From positions 1-64,000 of the forward strand of contig NZ_MUYM01000040.1 of the NCBI RefSeq assembly GCF_002150765.1: DNA of 64,000 bases, given 5' to 3'. Every line of letters starts with the position of its first letter. The stretch's first letter is position 1. Positions 36,032 through 44,038 of the stretch are shown one piece after another. A model generated the notes under the pieces. It was not told the DNA's origin and did no database searches. It worked only from the letters and a program-made list of their open reading frames with translations. Origin of the DNA: Lentzea kentuckyensis (lineage in GTDB: Bacteria; Actinomycetota; Actinomycetes; Mycobacteriales; Pseudonocardiaceae). The position numbers and the translations under genes are program-made.

Positions 36032-37215
36032 CGCGGCACGCTGGCGGTCGACAACACGGCCGCCAGCACTCCGACGGCGCCCAGCACCACGAACACCGCC
36101 GGGAAACCACCCAGCCACGCCGCCAGGGCGCTGCCTGCCCACGGCGAGATCGCGGCCGTGAGCATGACGGGAGCGGTGAGCAGGCCGTTGAGCTGTCCGT
36201 AGTGGACGGCTCCCCACCGGTCGGTGATCGCGGTCGCCTGCACCAGCGTGAAGATCCCGCGCGTGACACCGGCCAGGATCGAGCCCGCGATCAGCAGCAG
36301 AGCCGGGCCGGGCACCACGCCCAGCAGCGCCGTCACCACCGCGCTCACCAACAGGACCAGCAACGTGCGGGTGCGCACCGAGGTCTTCGCGGCCAACCTG
36401 GCGTAACCGAGCCGGCCGAGCACCTGCCCCAGCCCACCCAGACCGAGCGCGACCGCGGCGGCCGAGGTCGTCATGCCGCGTTCGGTCAGCAGCGGGACGA
36501 GGTTGATCACGACGGCGTACACGCTGAACGCGGCCAGGCTCATCGCCACCACGAGCACCAGGAACGGCCTGCTGCGCGCCACCGCCGACGGAGCGTGCGC
36601 GGCCTCGTGCTCAACCGCCGGCCACGGCAGCCGCAGTCCCCACAGGTGCAGCGGAATCGTCGTGACAGCAAGGAATCCAGCCAGCACGAGGTAGGTGCCG
36701 CGCCAGTCCAGGTGATCGTTCAGCACCGCGGTCAGCGGCGCGAACACGGTGCTGGCCAGCCCGGCGACCAGCGTGAGCGCGGTCAGCGCGGACACCCGGC
36801 GCGGCCCGTACCAGCGGGTCAGCGCGGCGAACGCCGGTGCGTAGAAGATCCCCGCCATCGCGACACCGGCCAGCAGCCACGCCGCGGTGAACCACACCAG
36901 CTCCTTCGCCGTCGCCAACCCGACGAGCGCGAGCACAGCGACCACGGAACCACTGGTCATGATGACGCGCGGGCCGTGCCGATCGAGCAGCTTGCCCACC
37001 GGAATCCCCACCAGACCCGCGACGATCTGACTCGCCGAGAACCCGGCCGTGATCACCGCGAGCGACCAGCCCGTGCGCGCGCTGATGGTCGGCAGCAGCA
37101 CCGGGAAGGCGTAGTAGACCACGCCCCAGCTGATGATCTCGGTGGTGCACAACACGATCAGCACCCGGCGCAGTCCGGCGTCGATGCCGGGCCGCGCCGT
37201 TGTGTCAGCGTGCAC
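36028..37215 (-). CDS. MFS transporter in arsenic cluster
   Basis: A 395-residue major facilitator protein with 12 predicted helices. Motif A-like GIPVGKLLDRHGPRVIM follows helix 2. Family assignment among MFS subgroups is not certain. Position between arsC and an ArsO-like gene suggests export of an arsenic species, taking the place of ArsB or Acr3, neither of which is intact here. GTG start at 37215 overlaps the upstream flavoprotein gene by 11 bases, so both are co-translated from the divergent promoter near 38.58 kb. Confidence 0.85.
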   Translation of the reverse strand: MHADTTARPGIDAGLRRVLIVLCTTEIISWGVVYYAFPVLLPTISARTGWSLAVITAGFSASQIVAGLVGIPVGKLLDRHGPRVIMTSGSVVAVLALVGLATAKELVWFTAAWLLAGVAMAGIFYAPAFAALTRWYGPRRVSALTALTLVAGLASTVFAPLTAVLNDHLDWRGTYLVLAGFLAVTTIPLHLWGLRLPWPAVEHEAAHAPSAVARSRPFLVLVVAMSLAAFSVYAVVINLVPLLTERGMTTSAAAVALGLGGLGQVLGRLGYARLAAKTSVRTRTLLVLLVSAVVTALLGVVPGPALLLIAGSILAGVTRGIFTLVQATAITDRWGAVHYGQLNGLLTAPVMLTAAISPWAGSALAAWLGGFPAVFVVLGAVGVLAAVLSTASVPR

Positions 37216-38536
37216 TGGGCGCGAGGCCGATCGTCAGCTCACCGCGCTCCGGCGAGGCGCAGCAGCCACCCTCGTTCTTCTGCTCGGCCGGCGCGTCGAA
37301 CACTCCGGCACCTCCGCACACCCCGGTTTCGGGCAGCACGAGCTCGACACGCCTGGCTGCCTCGTGGTCACCGGTGATCGCGGCCACGACAGAACGGGCT
37401 TGCTCGTAGCCGGTGAGCGACAGGAACGTGGGTGCGCGACCGTAGCTCTTCATGCCGACCAGGTAAACACCCGGCTCGGGGTGCCGCAGCTCGTTTTCAC
37501 CGTGTGGGTAGACGGTGCCACAGGAGTGGACGTTCGGGTCGATCAACGGCGCCAGCTTCGTCGGCGCCTGCAACACCGGGTCCAGGTCCAGCCTGATCTC
37601 CGAGAGCCACGACAGGTCCGGTCGGAATCCGGTCAGCACAACGACTTCGTCGACACCCCCGACCCGGTGGCCGTCGAACGACTCCAGCGTCAGGCTGCCA
37701 TCCGCGGCACGCTCGACCGCCGCCGTGCGGAACCCGGTCACGGTCTCGATGTGCCCGGCCTCCGCCGCCTTTCGTGCCCGCAGTCCCAACGCACCACGCG
37801 CCGGCAGCTGGTCGGCCTCGCCGCCACCGAACACGTTGCCGACCACGCCGCGCCGCAACAGCCACACGACCTTCGTGCCCGGCTCCTGCTCCGCGAGCTC
37901 GGCCAGCACCACCAACGCCGTGAGTGCGGAATGACCGCTGCCCGCGACCGCGATCCGCTTGCCCGCGTAGCGAGCGCGTTCTGCCGTGAGATCCGGCACG
38001 CGGTAAGTGATCTGCCCGGCGGCCGCCTTCTCGCCGGCCGCGGGAAGACCGTCGCCACCCAGCGGGTTCGGCGAACCCCAGGTACCCGAAGCGTCGATCA
38101 CCGCACGCGCCGTGATCCGCTCTTCCCCCTCTGCGGTCTGCACATGCACCGTCAGCGGCTCGTCCTCACGTCCGGCATCGACAATCCGGTCCCTCCCGCG
38201 CCGCGCCACACCCACCACGCGCGCACCGAATCGCACCCGGTCACCCAGCACCTCGGCCAGCGGGCGCAAGTACTGCTCCGCCCACTCGCCACCGCTCGGG
38301 TAGGTGTCACCATCGGGCCGCACCCATCCCACCCGACTCAGCAGCCGCTCGGCCGCCGGGTCGACCAGCTCGCTCCACTGCGAGAACAGCCGGACATGGT
38401 TCCACTGCGACACGGCTGCACCAGCCTGATCGCCCGCCTCCAGCACGAGTACCCACTCGCCTCGTTCGACCAAGTTCGCCGCCGCGGACAAACCCGCAGG
38501 TCCGGCACCCACCACAACGACTGGCAACTCGCTCAC
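37205..38536 (-). CDS. ArsO-like FAD-dependent oxidoreductase
   Basis: A 443-residue flavoprotein with two dinucleotide-binding motifs: VVVGAGPAGLSAA at the N-terminus for FAD, and IAVAGSGHSALTALVVL in the middle for NAD(P)H. The layout is that of flavin monooxygenase/thioredoxin-reductase-like proteins often named ArsO in arsenic clusters of actinomycetes. The C-terminus is unusual: ETGVCGGAGVFDA and EGGCCASPERG carry three cysteines that could bind a trivalent arsenical. GTG start at 38536. It heads a leftward operon with the MFS gene. The reaction is not established by sequence. Confidence 0.8.
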   Translation of the reverse strand: MSELPVVVVGAGPAGLSAAANLVERGEWVLVLEAGDQAGAAVSQWNHVRLFSQWSELVDPAAERLLSRVGWVRPDGDTYPSGGEWAEQYLRPLAEVLGDRVRFGARVVGVARRGRDRIVDAGREDEPLTVHVQTAEGEERITARAVIDASGTWGSPNPLGGDGLPAAGEKAAAGQITYRVPDLTAERARYAGKRIAVAGSGHSALTALVVLAELAEQEPGTKVVWLLRRGVVGNVFGGGEADQLPARGALGLRARKAAEAGHIETVTGFRTAAVERAADGSLTLESFDGHRVGGVDEVVVLTGFRPDLSWLSEIRLDLDPVLQAPTKLAPLIDPNVHSCGTVYPHGENELRHPEPGVYLVGMKSYGRAPTFLSLTGYEQARSVVAAITGDHEAARRVELVLPETGVCGGAGVFDAPAEQKNEGGCCASPERGELTIGLAPSAR

Positions 38537-38597
38537 CGCACACCCCTTGCATCGAAGAATTTCAAATCAACGCCCGGACTGTATCGACCGGGATCGA

Positions 38598-38623
38598 TTG
38601 ACGCAACCATCGATTTGCGTCGA
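38598..38623. promoter_or_regulatory. Candidate ArsR operator upstream of ArsR-GNAT fusion
   Basis: TTGACGCAA (38598-38606) and TTGCGTCGA (38615-38623) form a 9-bp inverted repeat with one mismatch and an 8-base centre, in the 97-base gap between the ArsO-like and ArsR-GNAT genes. It ends 10 bases before the fusion gene's ATG. Confidence 0.6.
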
Positions 38624-38633
38624 TACTTCAGCC

Positions 38634-39470
38634 ATGACGACCACAGCGTCCACCCCAGCCGTGCTGTCCACCGGCGATGCCGCGACCTACGCGGAGTGGT
38701 TCGCGTGCCTCGCCGAGCCGACCCGAGTGCGGCTGCTGCACGCTGTTGCCATCTCGGGCCGCGCGATGACCGTGGGTGAGCTGACGGAACTGCTGGGCAT
38801 CAGCCAGTCCACCTGCTCGCATCATGTGCGCAAGCTCGCCGACGTGGGCTTCGTGCGGGTGCACAAGGAAGGCACTGCCACCCACGTCAGCGTGAACCCG
38901 TCGTGCTGCACCGGCTTGCCGCACGCCGCTGACGTCGTCATGGGGGTGCTCGCACCGCGCCCGTGCTGCCCGGAGAACCTGCCGCTCGACGTGACCGTCC
39001 GCGCGATGCGCGACGAGGACTGGACCGCCGTGCGCCGCATCTACGCCGAGGGCATCGCCACCGGCGACGCGACCTTCGAAACCGACGTCCCCCAACGCAG
39101 AGTGCTCGACGCCAAGTGGCTGCGCGACCACCGCTGGATCGCCGAGATCGACGGCACGGTAGCAGGCTGGGCAGCCGCCACACCGGTGTCCACACGGGAC
39201 TGCTACGCCGGTGTCGCAGAGCACTCCGTCTACGTCGCCGCCGACTTCCGCGGCCGAGGTGTCGGCAAAGCCCTGCTGCACCAACTGGTCACCGCGGCCG
39301 ATGCCGCCGGCCTGTGGACGTTGCAGACCTCGATCTTCCCCGAGAACCGCGCGAGCCTCGCCCTGCACCACTCCGCGGGCTTCCGCACCCTCGGCGTCCG
39401 CGAACGCATCGCCCAACACCACGGTGTGTGGCGCGACACCGTGTTCCTCGAACGCCGAACAACCAACTAA
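38634..39470 (+). CDS. ArsR repressor fused to GNAT acetyltransferase (ArsN1-like)
   Basis: A 278-residue fusion. Residues 1-115 form an ArsR/SmtB domain (AEWFACLAEPTRVRLLHAV, helix-turn-helix SQSTCSHHVRKLADVGFV) with cysteines in NPSCCTGLPH and APRPCCPEN that could bind arsenite. Residues 118-278 form a GNAT domain of the phosphinothricin/arsinothricin acetyltransferase type (VRRIYAEGIATGDATFET, HSVYVAADFRGRGVGKALL, SIFPENRASLALHHSAGF). ArsN1 enzymes of this type inactivate arsinothricin by N-acetylation, so the protein could both sense arsenical and detoxify an arsenic antibiotic. The ATG at 38634 is used; the frame continues without interruption across the junction. Confidence 0.88.
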   Translation: MTTTASTPAVLSTGDAATYAEWFACLAEPTRVRLLHAVAISGRAMTVGELTELLGISQSTCSHHVRKLADVGFVRVHKEGTATHVSVNPSCCTGLPHAADVVMGVLAPRPCCPENLPLDVTVRAMRDEDWTAVRRIYAEGIATGDATFETDVPQRRVLDAKWLRDHRWIAEIDGTVAGWAAATPVSTRDCYAGVAEHSVYVAADFRGRGVGKALLHQLVTAADAAGLWTLQTSIFPENRASLALHHSAGFRTLGVRERIAQHHGVWRDTVFLERRTTN

Positions 39471-39930
39471 GCAGGCTGCCAGAAGTTGTGTCCGTAACCC
39501 GATCGAGCACACCCCCACCTTGCGTTGATGGCGTCTGCAAGTACCACCAACTCAACATCAACAGGCACTTACCTACAACCAACAGGGCAATCACGCCAGG
39601 CACGCCGGTCCGGCGCACGGCGACCAGGTTGAGCGTCGTATCGCGGTCATGGTCGACTCGGCGGCAAGCAGATGTGCATCTTCATGTGGCGCGGACGGGG
39701 ATCGGACATACCGGGCGGTGCCCATCTGTCCGCTGGACGTTGATGAGGGGAGCTTTCATCAACCTCAGCACAGCGGGCACACTCGGACATGCTGAACAAT
39801 CCCGGCTCCAGCTCCGGGTCGAGCGCGATCAGCCAACAGGGTCCCCGCAGGGCTCATGGCACCAACGGAGGCCACACGGTTTCGGACAGGACTTCCGGCC
39901 AGTTGCTTAGACCCCAACCACACCACCGGC
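39471..39930. other. Non-coding gap of 460 bases with one small hairpin
   Basis: No open frame here has convincing codon bias or a family match, and base composition is lower in GC than the genes on either side. GTTGATGA (39739-39746) and TCATCAAC (39756-39763) form an 8-bp stem that may be a terminator or regulatory hairpin. The gap may be the scar of lost genes. Confidence 0.5.
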
Positions 39931-40461
39931 TCAGCTCAGTGAGAGCTGCTCACGGTGGAAGTCGAAGTGTTGCACCGGGAAGCGGTACAGGTCCGCCACC
40001 GTCATGAACTCGCGGAAAAACGGATCCCACCGCGTCGGATACGGCATCCCCCGCGCCAAGCTTCTGTCGTTCTCCAGGTCTAGACGCCGGTGCAACGCCG
40101 CGATGGTGCGGTCGCACAGGACGACCATCGCTTTGCGAGGCATCACACTGCCTCCGAGCCAGGAGCCGACGAAGTTGACCACGTCGAACGGCTTCGCACC
40201 CACGTTGAGCAGCCTCGCCCAGCCACGGCCGAACCACGCCGGCAGCCGAGCAACGAGCTTCGCCAGAGCCAGCAGCGCCCGCATGATCAGGAAGCCGAGC
40301 AACATGTGGAACAGCAACTGCCGATTGTTCCAATGCGTGCCGTTCGAGCGACGACGGAGCTGAGCCTCCGCCGCGCCAAGGAGCAGCGCGCGAAACGTCT
40401 CTCTCACGCGCTCAAGGTCATCGTGAACCGCTTGCCTGTCCACAAGTCGAGTGTGCGCCAC
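39931..40461 (-). CDS. DinB-like family protein
   Basis: A 176-residue helical protein. RSNGTHWNNRQLLFHMLLGF resembles the DinB four-helix motif in which a Trp-Asn/Thr segment is followed by a His (here His in FHM). A second candidate metal-binding His pair lies in the C-terminal RFPVQHFDFHREQL. DinB-fold proteins are often metal-dependent transferases using mycothiol or bacillithiol, but this member is divergent, with an inserted hydrophobic segment (about residues 58-75). GTG start at 40461. It seems to be a lone gene. Confidence 0.6.
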   Translation of the reverse strand: MAHTRLVDRQAVHDDLERVRETFRALLLGAAEAQLRRRSNGTHWNNRQLLFHMLLGFLIMRALLALAKLVARLPAWFGRGWARLLNVGAKPFDVVNFVGSWLGGSVMPRKAMVVLCDRTIAALHRRLDLENDRSLARGMPYPTRWDPFFREFMTVADLYRFPVQHFDFHREQLSLS

Positions 40462-40533
40462 GGGCGAAGAGAAAAACAGGCTTCTTGCCGTTGGATCATC
40501 CGAGTTCCCTTCAATCGCCCGCGTTGCCGCAGT

Positions 40534-41784
40534 TCAGGCAAGCACGAAGTACCTCAGCCACAGATAGGGCGCTGCGAGCAGGAGGGACAGGCCGGCGACG
40601 ATCGAGCCGTAGCGGGTGAACTTCCAGAAGCTGATCGGGGTGCCGTTGCGCGCGGCGAGACCGAGCACGACGACGTTCGCGCTCGCGCCGACCGCGGTGG
40701 CGTTGCCACCGAGGTCCGCTCCTAGGGCGAGCGCCCACCACATCGACTGCGATTGCGGCGACTGCCCCTGTGCGGCAACGAGTTCGCTGACGATCGGGGC
40801 CATCGTCGCGACGTAGGGGATGTTGTCCACAATGGCCGACAGCAGTGCTGAGATGACCAGCAGCGCCATGACGGCGAGGAGTGGCTCTCCGCCGACGGAG
40901 TTGGCGAGTGCGTGGGACACCTCGTCGATGACGCCGGTCTTCACGAGTGCGCCGACCATGACGAACAGTCCCATGAAGAAGACCAGGGTCTCCCACTCGA
41001 CATCGGCGATGGCGTCCTCCGTGGTGACCTTGGAGATCAGCACCAGCAGCCCGGCGCCGAGCAGTGCCACGACGGAGGGCTCGATGTGCAGCGCGCTGTG
41101 CAGTACGAAGCCGACCAGGACGAGGCCCAGGACGATCAGGCTCTGCACGAGCAGGGTGCGGTTGCGGATGGCCTCCCGTTCGGACAGCGCCATGACCTCG
41201 GCGACGCGTTCCTCGTTGTAGTCGAACGAATCGCGGAACAACCAGCGGCACACGACCACGAAGACGATCATCAGCACCACGATGAACGGCGCCAGGTGGA
41301 GCAGGAAGTCGTTGAAGGACAAGCCGGAGCGGCTGGCGATGATGATGTTCGGCGGGTCACCGATGAGCGTGGCGGTGCCGCCGATGTTGGACGCGAGCAC
41401 TTCGGCGATCAGGAACGGGATCGGGTTGAGGCCGAGGCGGTCGCACACCAGGAACGTCACCGGCGCGATCAGCAGCACGGTCGTCACGTTGTCCAGGGCG
41501 GCCGACGCGGTCCCGGTGATGATGACGAACATCGCCAGCACCGCGTAGGGCTTTCCCTTGGCGCGCTTGGCCGCGGCGATGGCGAGGTACTCGAACAGGC
41601 CGGTCTGCTCGATCACCCCGACGATGATCATCATGCCGAGCAGGAGGAACACGACGTTCCAGTCCACCCCCGCGTCGAGAGAGTGAAACGCCGTCTCGCC
41701 GTCGGTGAGCCGTAGCGCCAGCATCAAGGCAGCGCCACCGAGTGCGGCCGCGACGCGGTGCACGCGCTCGGTGGCGATCAGGAC
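40534..41784 (-). CDS. ArsB/NhaD-family transporter, 5'-truncated
   Basis: About 416 residues of an ArsB/NhaD (SLC13/IT superfamily) membrane carrier. Similarity to the family begins at VLIATERVHRVAAALGG and continues through DWNVVFLLLGMMIIVGV, LDNVTTVLLIAPVT, IGDPPNIIIASRSG and IVDNIPYVATMAPIV, to a normal C-terminus. The first helix and the start codon are missing. The frame upstream of 41784 stays open but encodes unrelated residues antisense to the RidA fragment. A GTG at 41763 could give a protein lacking the first membrane span. Members exchange Na+/H+ or export arsenite; with the arsenic genes nearby, arsenite is conceivable. Probably damaged by the rearrangement at 41.8 kb. Confidence 0.7.
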   Translation of the reverse strand, partial: VLIATERVHRVAAALGGAALMLALRLTDGETAFHSLDAGVDWNVVFLLLGMMIIVGVIEQTGLFEYLAIAAAKRAKGKPYAVLAMFVIITGTASAALDNVTTVLLIAPVTFLVCDRLGLNPIPFLIAEVLASNIGGTATLIGDPPNIIIASRSGLSFNDFLLHLAPFIVVLMIVFVVVCRWLFRDSFDYNEERVAEVMALSEREAIRNRTLLVQSLIVLGLVLVGFVLHSALHIEPSVVALLGAGLLVLISKVTTEDAIADVEWETLVFFMGLFVMVGALVKTGVIDEVSHALANSVGGEPLLAVMALLVISALLSAIVDNIPYVATMAPIVSELVAAQGQSPQSQSMWWALALGADLGGNATAVGASANVVVLGLAARNGTPISFWKFTRYGSIVAGLSLLLAAPYLWLRYFVLA

Positions 41785-41811
41785 ACGTTCGTCGGCGTCG
41801 AGGTCGACGAG

Positions 41812-42090
41812 ATGGGTACGACGACGCTCGACATCCGTGCACAGACCCGTGCCGTGATCGAGAACATCCGCGACGTCCTCGGCGCCGTCGGTGCACGGCT
41901 GCAGGACGCCGTCCAGCTCACCACCTATCTCGTGTCCATGAACGACTACCCCTACCCACTGGGCGAACGCCCGGCCGGCGCCGTGGTGCGCACGAGCGAG
42001 CACCTCGACACCGTGACCCGACACAAGATCTACCGCGGAAACGCCGAGCGGTTTCTGGACCGGAACCTGAGGAATGGAGAACAGAAATGA
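41812..42090 (+). pseudogene. Hybrid remnant: RidA-family middle joined to an amidohydrolase C-terminus
   Basis: A 92-codon open frame. The first about 40 residues (TTLDIRAQTRAVIENIRDVL then QLTTYLVSMND) are the central part of a RidA/YjgF-family protein such as 2-aminomuconate deaminase. The remainder (NDYPYPLGERPAGAVVRTSE then HKIYRGNAERFLDRNL) matches the C-terminus of ACMSD-like amidohydrolases, where SDYPFPLGE carries the last metal-ligand region. Neither domain is complete. The two families are neighbours in 2-aminomuconate pathway clusters, so an in-frame deletion seems to have fused them at a shared Asn/Ser-Asp. Its stop overlaps the next gene's start (ATGA). Confidence 0.55.
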
Positions 42091-42494
42091 AAGAACTTCT
42101 GGACCTGGTCGACCAGAGCGGAACGACGGACAGCATCGCCGTCGAGGTCGACGGGAAGAAGACAGCCGTGATCCTGCTGCACACCACTGGCGCGAAGTCG
42201 GGAGCAGAGCGGCGAACGCCGGTGATCCGGATCGAACGAGACGGCGTTTATGCCATCGTGGCTTCGGCAGGTGGCGCCGACACCAATCCGTCGTGGTACC
42301 ACAACGTCAAAGCCAACCCAGACGTCGTGGTGCAGGACCGGGCCGAGATCTCCCGGCGCACCGCACGCGAGGTCACCGACGACGAGCGGGCGCGGTGGTG
42401 GGACGAGGCTGTGCTGACCTTCCCGCCCTACGCGGACTACGCGAGCCAGACCGGGCGAACGATCCCCGTGCTGGTGCTGGAACCCCGCCGATGA
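42087..42494 (+). CDS. Deazaflavin (F420)-dependent nitroreductase-family protein
   Basis: A 135-residue protein of the Ddn/FDOR-B type. The landmarks are LLHTTGAKSGAERRTPVIRI, ASAGGADTNPSWYHNVKANP and the C-terminal TIPVLVLEP. In M. tuberculosis Ddn reduces nitroimidazoles and menaquinone with F420H2; most relatives have unknown physiological substrates. The N-terminus is slightly short but contains no membrane helix. The ATG at 42087 overlaps the upstream remnant's stop. It may be a lone survivor of a larger operon. Confidence 0.85.
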   Translation: MKELLDLVDQSGTTDSIAVEVDGKKTAVILLHTTGAKSGAERRTPVIRIERDGVYAIVASAGGADTNPSWYHNVKANPDVVVQDRAEISRRTAREVTDDERARWWDEAVLTFPPYADYASQTGRTIPVLVLEPRR

Positions 42495-42513
42495 CGGTCG
42501 TGTCGAAGGCGCT

Positions 42514-42975
42514 TCACGTGGCGTACTCGTTCGAGATCTCGGTGGCGTAGTTCTTCCAGAGCGGTTCCATGGTCTCTGCGTTGACCGGTTGCCCGGAATC
42601 GATCATGGCCTTGAAGTCGCGGAAGTACTGCACATACAGGTCCGGCGTGAAGGTGTTCAGCATGACCGCGTTGTCGTCGCCGACGTTGGCGAACGTGTGC
42701 GGCGCCCCGGTCGGCACGATGACCCAGGTGCCCGGCCCGGCGTCGTAGTGGTCCTCGCCGACGGTGAACCGGAAAGTTCCCGCCAGCACGTAGAAGCCCT
42801 CGTCGTGCTGGGCGTGGCGATGCTGCAACGGGCTCGGCGTGCCCGGCGGAATGGTGACCTCGGCGAACCCCAGCCGGTGGTCGGTGTGCTCGCCGTTCTC
42901 CAGGATGCGGATCTGCTGCGCACCGCTGCCGAGGATCTCGCCCTCACCGGGGCGGACGATGTTCACCTTCGCCAC
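42514..42975 (-). CDS. Cupin-domain protein
   Basis: A 153-residue single-domain cupin. Motif 1 is PLQHRHAQHDEGFYVLAGTFRF (His, His, Glu as metal ligands) and motif 2 is PTGAPHTFANVGDD (His). A C-terminal helix with conserved aromatic residues follows. These small cupins can be dioxygenases, isomerases or sensors; no substrate can be named. It shares a leftward orientation with the AraC regulator 14 bases upstream, which probably controls it. Confidence 0.82.
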   Translation of the reverse strand: MAKVNIVRPGEGEILGSGAQQIRILENGEHTDHRLGFAEVTIPPGTPSPLQHRHAQHDEGFYVLAGTFRFTVGEDHYDAGPGTWVIVPTGAPHTFANVGDDNAVMLNTFTPDLYVQYFRDFKAMIDSGQPVNAETMEPLWKNYATEISNEYAT

Positions 42976-42989
42976 GACTTCTCCTTTTG

Positions 42990-43943
42990 CTATTGCCTGC
43001 CTTGGTCACCACCATCCTTTCCCGGGCCGGCTGTGTGCGTCTTGGTCGTCTGTGCACGGTTGTTGGTCACCAGTGCGCGGGCGTTGTAGCCGTACGTCGC
43101 CTTGAACAGCTTGCTGAAATGGGTGGGATCGGAGAACCCCCACCGGGCGGCCACGGCGGTGACCGTACGTCCGCTTCCAGCCAGTTCGGCCCGGCAGCGC
43201 TCCAGGCGGCGACGGCGGATCAGCGCCGCGACGGTGAGCGGCTGGTCCTCGAACAGCTTGTGCAGCCGGCGTACGGAGATGTGATGGGCGGCGGCGATGC
43301 CGGGCGGGGACAGATCGGGATCGGCCAGCCGAGCCTCGATGTAGCCGGCGATCCGGTCCCGCAGCCACTCGTCCGGGGCCGGTTGTTCGTCGCCGAGCCG
43401 GGCCTCCAGTGCCACCGCGATCAGCTCGACGACCGCCGCCGCCGACCGCAACGCCTCCGCCTCGCGGAACCCGGTCGCCGACCGCGCCGACTCCCGGGCC
43501 AGCACGGAGACGAGAGCGCCCGGGCCGCGGCTGCCATCGATGCGTACGCCGATGAGCCGGTCGATCTGCGCGGGCCGGATCCGAAGCTCCCGGCGCGGAA
43601 CCAGGATAGTGACATGCGCCGCGGCGGTGCTCTCGAACCGGAGCGCACGCGTGGGATCGAGCAGCACCAGGTCGGTCGGCCCGAGTTCGGCGTCGCCGCG
43701 CCCTTGCTCGATCCGCGTCCGGCCCCTGGCCATCACCTTGATCGCCAGGTTCTCGCCGTCGGAGGCGTCACGCTCCCGCCCGACGCAGGCGCTCTCGGGC
43801 GTGTCCAGGGAGACCAGCCGCAGCGGCCCGAGGTCGCGGGTGGCGATCCGGCCCCGGAAGCCGGCCCCTGCCAGCTTGTTGACCAGCGGCGGAAACCCGC
43901 TGGCCGCCAGTTCGTCCTGGAACGTCTCGAGGTTGCTGATCAC
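42990..43943 (-). CDS. AraC-family transcriptional regulator
   Basis: A 317-residue regulator with an AraC-binding-like N-terminal domain (residues 1-180) and a C-terminal double helix-turn-helix: GIAAAHHISVRRLHKLFED and VTAVAARWGFSDPTHFSKLF, the second ending in the classic FKATYGYNAR signature. The ATG at 43943 is natural. The cupin gene directly downstream is the likely target. A perfect 16-bp inverted repeat lies 62 bases upstream and may be its operator or that of the PKS cluster. Confidence 0.9.
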   Translation of the reverse strand: MISNLETFQDELAASGFPPLVNKLAGAGFRGRIATRDLGPLRLVSLDTPESACVGRERDASDGENLAIKVMARGRTRIEQGRGDAELGPTDLVLLDPTRALRFESTAAAHVTILVPRRELRIRPAQIDRLIGVRIDGSRGPGALVSVLARESARSATGFREAEALRSAAAVVELIAVALEARLGDEQPAPDEWLRDRIAGYIEARLADPDLSPPGIAAAHHISVRRLHKLFEDQPLTVAALIRRRRLERCRAELAGSGRTVTAVAARWGFSDPTHFSKLFKATYGYNARALVTNNRAQTTKTHTAGPGKDGGDQGRQ

Positions 43944-44004
43944 CGGTCAACGATAACCGCGACACTTCTGCTCGGGCACGGTGCTCGGCAGACCCGCCAC
44001 ATAA

Positions 44005-44038
44005 GACCACAATGGACTGTCAACAGTCCATTGTGGTC
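44005..44038. repeat. Perfect 16-bp inverted repeat upstream of AraC regulator and PKS cluster
   Basis: GACCACAATGGACTGT, a 2-base CA centre, then its exact complement. A perfect 34-base palindromic element in a gap between divergent units strongly suggests a protein-binding site or a cruciform-forming element. It is 62 bases from the AraC-regulator start and about 550 from the PKS start. It is too long for most dimeric operators, and no transposase gene is near. Confidence 0.85.

Noticed and set aside
39739-39763. Small hairpin as a possible tRNA or ncRNA
   Set aside because: No cloverleaf or CCA end could be drawn, and the 8-bp stem is isolated.
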